Shown here piece by piece: positions 57,442-64,000 of a stretch of 64,000 bases of DNA (position 1 is its first letter; the number at the start of each line of letters is the position of its first letter). Both the position numbers and the translations under genes were made by a program. The notes beneath the pieces are model-generated. The model searched no databases, was not told where the DNA came from, and worked only from the letters and a program-made list of their open reading frames with translations. The stretch is from Paramecium sonneborni (lineage: Eukaryota; Ciliophora; Oligohymenophorea; Peniculida; Parameciidae), in the NCBI GenBank assembly GCA_905182985.1, contig CAJJDN010000010.1:765143-829142 (forward strand), given 5' to 3'.

Positions 57442-60400
57442 ATGTAATATAGGTCAAACAAGCCTCCATAATCAGTGAAGAACCAAGCAGGATCATTCTT
57501 TCCAAAATAACCTTTTTCCCCTACAAAGTCACATGTTGAACACTTTGTGTCTGAAAATCCAACTCCACATTATAAAAAATAATCTTAAGCTTATCCACCT
57601 AGATAAAATTCATTTAATATATCAAGTGGGGAAAGTTTGGAACAGCATCATAAAAAGAGGCAGAATTCTAATTTTAGTCAAGAGAAGAAAGCTCAAAATT
57701 AACTCTTTAATATTTTGTTTAATAATACAAAGCGAAATGACAGTTTTTCTAAAGATATGTAGACATTTATTATCATGATAGGAAGAAATAAACAAGACAA
57801 AATTCAATCAATAATTAAATACAGAATTGGTACCTTCCCAATAAATAAAAGCACTCTTAAACTATGTAAAAAAAGTAATCAAAAATAAATAACAGTATGG
57901 AGGGATAATAAACTGTTGACATGAGCTTTGAGAACAATCTTATAAAAGGTTTTTAGGATCATAGTGGATTTTAAAGCGATACAACTAAACCTTTAGATGA
58001 TTATAATCCTAGAGCTATCAAATTCTTAGAAAAAGGCAAACAATTATTAAGAGAAAAGCAAATTGAAGAAGCTATAGAGTATTCTACTTTAATTAAATTA
58101 GATAATTAAAAAAATGTATAGAATCTGATATCAGATTATTGGAAGGTCATTATTTTTTAGGTATTGGTTATCTTGGGAAATAACTCTATTAAAAAGCTAT
58201 AACAGAATTTCAATATGTAATTTAATAAGATGCTACACATAGAAAGAATATTTATTTATTATTAGCGATATCTCATAAAAAAATAAATGAATTGGACTCA
58301 GCTATTTCTATTTTAAATAAAGTCATATAATTGTTTCCTAGATATTATGATGCTTTTATTTACAGAGGTAAATTATTTACAAAGCTGAATCAAATTGAAA
58401 AAGCAGAACTTGATTTTAATATGGCAATTTAATTAAGTCCTCAAAAAGGATTAGGATATTTGGGAAAAGCTGATTGTTTGAGGATTTAAAACTAATATAA
58501 GGAAGCTATATAATTCTATTAAAAAGCCATAAATTGTGAATAAGCTGTTGGTAATGCTGCTTTACTCAAAAAAGCAATTACTCTTTATGAAAGTTAATAA
58601 TATGATGAATGTGCCAAAGATATAAACAAACTTTTAGAAACTGACCCTGTAAACTCTGAAGCTTACTATTTCAAAGGACTTAGTAGATTGAAAATAAGTA
58701 CTTAAATTATAAATTATAGAGAATACTACTGAAGCTTTATTATGTTTTGAGTAAGCTATAAAACATAATAATTCTAAAAAAGCAGTAACTAAATCTCTTT
58801 ATGAGATTGCAAAGATGAAGATTGAATAAAGAGATTTTTATGCTGCATTTCATACTTTAAATAGATCAGCACTTTTAGACACAGAAAAAAGTTACTTAGA
58901 AAAATTTCGATTATTTACTGAGGTAAATTAATTAAAAATTAATAATTATAGGCTGTTATACATTTGATGAAAAGAAAATTTCAAGAGAGTTTAAATAATT
59001 TTTAAGAGATATAAAATAATCATTAATTAAATGATTTTTTAAAACCTTTGTTCTATGCTTATAGAGCTTACGGTCATTTTTGTTTGTCTAAACATTAAAA
59101 AGCTTTAGAAGATTATAAATTATTATTAGATATTCAGCATGCTGAATCTAGTATTCATTACAATAAATTTTTATGTGAAGGAATATTAAAAATATAGGCA
59201 GGTTAATATAATGCTGGTATGGAATTCTTTTAAAGAGCATAAAAGATTTTCTAAAAAAAAATGGAACCTACTTTTTATTAAGGAGTAACATTAATAAATC
59301 AAGCATTTAAAAAAAAGAATGATTAATATAAAGATATTATAAAGGGATTAGAATTATTAGATAAAGCTTAAAATTAGAATGATTAGAATGCAAATTTATA
59401 TTATATTAGATCAATTGTAAAATGTTTTTTGGGATAAATTAATGAAGCTTTAGAAGACATAGAATGTGCAATTCAAAAATCGGAAGATAATATTGCTAAA
59501 TATTTTTATTTTAGAGGAATAGTTTATGGTATACTAAAATAATATTAGCATTCTCTAAATGATTTTAGTATATGTTTAACTTTGGATGAAACTTTTGCTG
59601 ATGCTTATTTAAATAGAGCTAAGTGTCATTTTTTGAGTGGAGATTCAAATTCTGCTTTTCAAGATTTATAATAATGTATTCATATATTATAAGATGATCC
59701 AAGAATACATGTTTGGGCTGGCAATTTCTTATTTGCAAATGCTGCAATAGAAGATGCAATCAAAGCATATTCTAACAATAAAGATTTCAAAAATAATCCA
59801 AAATTGTTATAATTAAGATCAGAGTGTTATATGGTATTAAGTGATTTGCGTTTATGTTAAGAAGATGTTAATCGGATATATAAATTAACTAAAGAGAAAA
59901 CTGCAGAATTTGATAAAGATATATTATAAGCATTAAGATTAGTATTTAAAGATGATTAATAAATATATTTTAATGAAGAAAGTGAAAATGAACAACATGA
60001 ATTTATTAACAATTTAAATAAAGCTATTAATAGTTTATCATAACTATGTAGAGGAAAAGGAAAACTTTTTTAGTAATTCCATGTTTATATTTTTCGAGGG
60101 GTATTTTTATTTCATTTAGAGAAATATGAAGAAGCTTTGAAAGATTTTTAAATGGCAAAGAGTTAAAAAGAACTTTCTATAACTGAAAAAAGATTAAAAT
60201 AAAGAGGAAGTTAAACAGATTTATTCAATGATGAAGAATACATTGAACTTACTGAAGATGAAGAAGATGCAGATCTATTAGAAATTTTAGAGATCAAATT
60301 TAATGAATTAATTTGCTTAGTTATTTTGAAATAGTTTAAAAAAGCTAAAGAGAAATGTAAATAATTAATAGAAAATATAAATGAAGCAAAATAAGAGGGC

Positions 60401-60903
60401 TTATAAATTCTCTTAATGCATATTGAATAAATCTTAATGAAAGATTAAAATCCTATAGATTATTAAAGAGTAATTTGTTTATATGATGAACCTAAAGAAA
60501 ATATTATTTGTTTTTAAGTTCCTATTTTCTTTGTTGATGGATTAAAAATTAGATTGTCTTTTAGTTTACCTAAATTATCTCCTCCTTCATTATCAATTAT
60601 ATTTGATAAACAATTAATTTAAGGCATTGGAGTACATATATCATTTTATACTTATTTTAGCCTTTATCTGTTGAAAACAAACCAGAAGCTCCATGGATTA
60701 GAAGAGAATAATAGGATGATATCATTATATTTACTGATAATGTTTAATTAATTGACGATATAAGATTAGAAACAGAAATAGAGGATGATTAATAACCATA
60801 AACATAAATGGTAGAAATTACTTAAATAAAAAATAATTTAATGTTAGACAAAGAAATCGAAGAAAAATTATAACGATTTTTCTAAAACAAACAAAAAAAA
60901 TGA
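57442..60903 (+). CDS. large TPR-repeat protein, 1,119 aa (one-base gap in sequence)
   Basis: Four introns (23 nt at 57759-57781, then 22, 29 and 29 nt). A polar N-terminal head of about 170 residues precedes many TPR motifs: AIKFLEKGKQLLREKQIEEAIEYS, YLGIGYLGKQLYQKAITEF, AFIYRGKLFTKLNQIEKAELDF, KYFYFRGIVYGILKQYQHSL and others to about residue 900. The rest is an acidic and beta-rich segment (VPIFFVDGLKIRLSFSLP). At 58108-58114 a run of seven A forces a frameshift; with eight A the frame reads KKCIESDIRLLEGHYFLG and the total divides by three. TPR arrays bind proteins; the partner is unknown, and a ciliary role (as in TTC proteins) is plausible. Confidence 0.85.
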
Positions 60904-60930
60904 TGTTATACATAATTAAATATTTTAGCA

Positions 60931-61411
60931 TCACTATCTTTATAATTAAATTAATCTTTTCTAATAGTATTCAACTTCTTATTATAAAGCTAAACATTCT
61001 TAATCTCTTCCATTTATTATTGCTTTTAATTTTGAGTTTTCTAATAAAATTTCCTGAAACTTCCCTTCTTAAAATTAACATTACTATTATTATTTTTACA
61101 ATTATTATTCAAGTTCTTTTTTCTTTTCTTTATAAGATTTCTTTTCCTTTTATAACCCATTGAAATTTAAATCTTTTTATGGAAACAAAGAATTCAAGAT
61201 CTTCTTTTCTTATTGCCATTATTCTTTTTCTAAATGATATTAGGTTTTTAACTAAGTTAATTCTTGTTCTTGATATAATTATTTATCTAAAATAAATTTC
61301 ATCTAATTTCTTAAATCATTCAAAGACTCTACAATTACGCATTATTATACCTTTGTAAGCTTTTTTCTTGTTTTTATATTTATTTATAAGAAAAATGTGT
61401 TAAGGTTACAT
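60931..61411 (-). CDS. small coiled-coil protein, 152 aa
   Basis: One 22-nt intron joins MQPQHIFLINKYKNKKKAYK to ESLNDLRNQMKFILDKQL. Almost the whole protein is a Gln/Lys/Glu-rich coiled coil with two segments separated by NSLFPQKDLNFNG. No other domain. It converges on the TPR gene with 27 bp between stops and follows the next coiled-coil gene on the same strand. Confidence 0.7.
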
Positions 61412-61553
61412 TTATTATTATGCTCTTTATTGCTATTCAGTTTAATAAAATTGAGGATTGTGTATTTAACAATACTACATTTTAAAAAAATTAAATATAA
61501 TTATTCGTTAAATATATTGGAAAAAATCTATATATTTTATTTTAAAATAAATG

Positions 61554-62880
61554 TCATTTTTTAAATTAACAACTATCTAAACTTAAATTAAGTTTGTTGT
61601 TTACTCTCTGTTTGGGTGTGTTGGAGAATATTGATTGTTTCATTTATTTAGTCGTTTCCTATTCTTATAAAAAGGAATCCAACTAATTAGTCTTCTTCTA
61701 TTAAGTTTATTGTTTTGATGATGTAATTTATTAAGTTGCATAGTAATTTTTATTGGTATTTTCTTCAATTTTATTGATACTCTTTTATAATGCATAGTAT
61801 TTAATTAATAATCTATCATACATTGTTCTACATTCTTATAATTATTATTCTTTATTTTCTCTTTATTCTATTTCCGATCCTAATTCATTTAAAGACTTTC
61901 TAAATAATTCTTATTGAGTCTAATTAGTCAATTGCTCAATTAATTTCATCATTTTGATGTACAAAGGATGATTGGTGATAGATTTAATGTTAAGGCAATC
62001 TCTGCTTTTAAAGTTGATGGATTCTGGTAATTAAATCTACTATTTTAAGTTTTAATTTTCATACTCTAATTCCATTAGTCTTTTTTAGTATTCTTTTAAT
62101 TACTATTATTATTGTTAATTCTATGGATAAAATCAAATATAATACAATTTGAATATTTATTCTATTTTATTCTTGTGAAATATGATCTTGATTAATTATT
62201 TACTTCAATTATTCAGTTTCATTTCTTAAATATTCACACTACTAACAATCTTATTTTTGTTACTAAGAAAGATATAAATTTTATTGTAATTTCTATTATG
62301 TATCTTTTAATTCTTAATAGAGTGCTTGCATTTTTTAATGAACAGATTATTTATATTCTTAATCACTTTGTTTGAATATAGTTAATTCTAATTAATATTG
62401 TACTAGCTTTTCTTTAAGTTACTAACATTCTTCTTATTTTAGACTTAATTATTATTCTATTGTTCTAGCACTAACTTTTTGAGTTGTGGATTATTTTAAT
62501 TACATAGAAACTCTTTACCATTTTTATTGGAATTGCATACTTTATTCAGTTAATAATTTAACTTTTTATTCTAGTTTTTAATTTTCTTAAATTTAGTGAT
62601 CTAATTTTTTTTGTAAAGTGATAAAATTATAATTTGCATTATTAAGCTATTCCTCACTTTTTTTGGTTGAATGCAATTTTAAAACTAGATCATTATTTAT
62701 TTTTTCTGCTTATTACATTTTAATAAAGGCTGTAACTAATTCCTCATCTTTTTCTAATATTTTATCACTATATTCATTAGTAAGTTGTTAGATTTATTAC
62801 TATAAATAATCAATTTGTTCATGCAATTTTAATTTCTCTATTTCCATAATTTCGATGGCATAATTTAGATCTTTGTGCAT
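61554..62880 (-). CDS. coiled-coil protein, 433 aa
   Basis: One 25-nt intron. Residues 1-240 are unbroken coiled coil (MHKDLNYAIEIMEIEKLKLH onward). After a short polar break comes a globular-looking patch (INFKSRDCLNIKSITNHPLY), then more helix, and a Ser/Thr/Lys-rich tail. The patch after the coil is the only non-repetitive part and could carry a family signature, but I do not recognise one. Confidence 0.78.
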
Positions 62881-62946
62881 TTGTGATTATTTTTGTCTGT
62901 TATATATAATTTATATATAATCGATATATCTGTTATTAATTAATAT

Positions 62947-63402
62947 ATGCATACTAAACATCCTGTTTCAGTTTTAAAAAAAAAAGTAGATGAGCGTATT
63001 GAATATAAAATAAAGTGGAATACAGGTTCGATAACTTATGAACCAATGGTTGAACTCACACCAGAAATGCTTATAATTGTAAGTTAATGGGAATTGTAAG
63101 AACATTAAAAAAAAAATATGAAGTCAAATGAAAAGATAAATTAAAAAAGAAATAAGATAATAGAAGAACAATAAAAGTAGAGAATGGAAATTGAAAAACC
63201 AAAAGTACTTCCTCATAAAGAGAGAAGTTCTGAAAAGGGTTATGTAAAATCTTTAAGAAAGAATGATGGAAGAATAGAATTTTGGATATATATACATGAA
63301 GAAGGTATTGAAAGATGGGTTTCTTTGGAAGAATTAAAAAATAGAATGCCAATAGCTTTATGTGATTTTCTATTATAGAAAGTAAAGTTTGGAGGAAAAT
63401 GA
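62947..63402 (+). CDS. chromo-like domain protein, 151 aa
   Basis: An intronless frame. Residues 5-50 resemble a chromodomain (VSVLKKKVDERIEYKIKWNT, ITYEPMVEL). After a Lys/Gln/Glu-rich linker, residues 95-145 resemble a second chromo or chromo-shadow fold (GYVKSLRKNDGRIEFWIY, IERWVSLEELKNRM). Such small HP1-like proteins bind methylated histone H3 and are abundant in ciliates, where they act in heterochromatin and DNA elimination; that role is inferred. Aromatic cage residues cannot be assigned with certainty. Confidence 0.65.
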
Positions 63403-63809
63403 ATATTATATTCAAAAATGCATTCTAAAAATTAATCGCTATATAAAATGTAACATATTATAATTAATGAATTGATAGAGACATTTTCTTGAATATTTTA
63501 AAAGAAAAGATTAAAAAAAAAAGAATTTCTTTTTTAGAGTTGAATAGTTAAATTTGTAAGAATAAATTAGAGTATATTTATAAAATGAAAATGAAGTCTC
63601 AAGAATAGATAAAGGAATGATTTTTTAAATAAAATTTATTTTGTTTAATTAGTATATAAGAAAGAAAGAGAATATAATAAATGAGATGTATAAAGGATTG
63701 AAAAGGAATAAAAAAAGATAGTAGATAAAGAGAGGATGCTTGATGTATTATTTGGTGAATCGAGGAGTCATAAAAATTTTAAATTAAATTAAATCTTTTA
63801 TACAAATAA
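63403..63809. other. 407-bp intergenic interval
   Basis: A purine-rich plus strand with short frames but no sustained protein-like reading. It should contain the 3' end of the chromo-like gene and the promoter of the ribosomal protein gene. A tail-to-head layout with a relatively long spacer is unusual here, and a small unrecognised gene cannot be excluded. Confidence 0.5.
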
Positions 63810-64000
63810 ATGTCTTTGGTGTTAGAAAAGGCTGATTCATTTAGACACATTATTCGTATATTGAATACAAATGTTGATGGAAAATAAAGACTTGCTTATG
63901 GTATTAGAAGTATTAAGGGTATTGGAAGAAGATTCGCAATCTAAATTTGCAAGGTATTTAATGTTAACAACAAAATATTATAGGTACTCCGTCTTGATCT
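63810..64000 (+). CDS. RPS18: 40S ribosomal protein S18 (uS13), 5' part
   Basis: The N-terminal 56 or so codons of the small-subunit protein uS13: MSLVLEKADSFRHIIRILNT, NVDGKQRLAYGIRSIKGIGR, RFAIQICK, then a 30-nt intron (63954-63983) and VLRLDL up to the window edge. uS13 sits in the 40S head and contacts tRNAs and the 60S subunit. The IKGIGRR motif is the helix-two-turns-helix region. Truncated only by the window end. Confidence 0.95.

Noticed and set aside
57533..57807. Opposing frames on both strands, and a minus-strand Cys-containing reading (CSTCDFVGEKGYFGK)
   Set aside because: The minus reading is closed by TGA and lacks a start, while the plus strand gives the N-terminal exon of the TPR gene with a proper intron into it.

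Overview
The window is a piece of a ciliate macronuclear genome, almost certainly Paramecium. Two things show this directly. Open frames run through TAA and TAG (read as Gln) and end only at TGA. They are also interrupted by very short GT...AG introns: I placed about 76, of 20 to 32 nt, nearly all starting GTA and ending TAG or AAG. Base composition is very AT-rich, genes are packed on both strands, and recognisable proteins (uS13/RPS18, NDP kinase, RAE1, SEM1, cyclin L, CFAP410) become full length only under this code with these introns removed. Tools using the standard code see almost none of the real genes. Species within the genus cannot be told from the sequence alone.

Layout. 1-5.6 kb: small and coiled-coil genes and a Cys-rich surface-type protein. 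5.6-14 kb: a minus-strand block with a large unknown protein, an RNase H-like protein with an altered active site, a B-box coiled-coil protein, a membrane RING E3 of the HRD1/gp78 type and an ankyrin protein. 14-25 kb: a plus-strand run with a kinase, a RAE1 WD40 protein, an acylated small protein, coiled-coil proteins and a UBL/poly-Gln protein whose locus holds a 1,152-bp perfect repeat around a single N. 25-35 kb: dolichol kinase, SEM1/DSS1, a LysM-TLDc protein, a YTH m6A reader, a GID/CTLH RMD5 subunit, CFAP410 and cyclin L. 35-42 kb: two gene-poor stretches around an EF-hand coiled-coil repeat protein and a MORN protein. 42-64 kb: a multi-TM protein, a cyclic-nucleotide-binding protein, coiled-coil proteins, NDP kinase, a Mei2-type RRM, an ARID protein, a ULK-like kinase, a 1,119-residue TPR protein, a chromo-like protein and the start of RPS18.

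The genes are unrelated housekeeping, cytoskeletal/ciliary, RNA and protein turnover functions in the usual mixed order of a compact macronuclear chromosome; I see no operon, tRNA, rRNA, CRISPR or mobile element. Converging genes are often 11-35 bp apart, and two diverging pairs have start codons only 13 and 23 bp apart. Because only TGA stops translation and the DNA is AT-rich, chance open frames of 60-100 codons are common. ORF length alone was therefore not taken as evidence, and many short or unrecognised calls carry modest confidence. Gene lengths below are after intron removal and mostly divide evenly by three, which supports the models.
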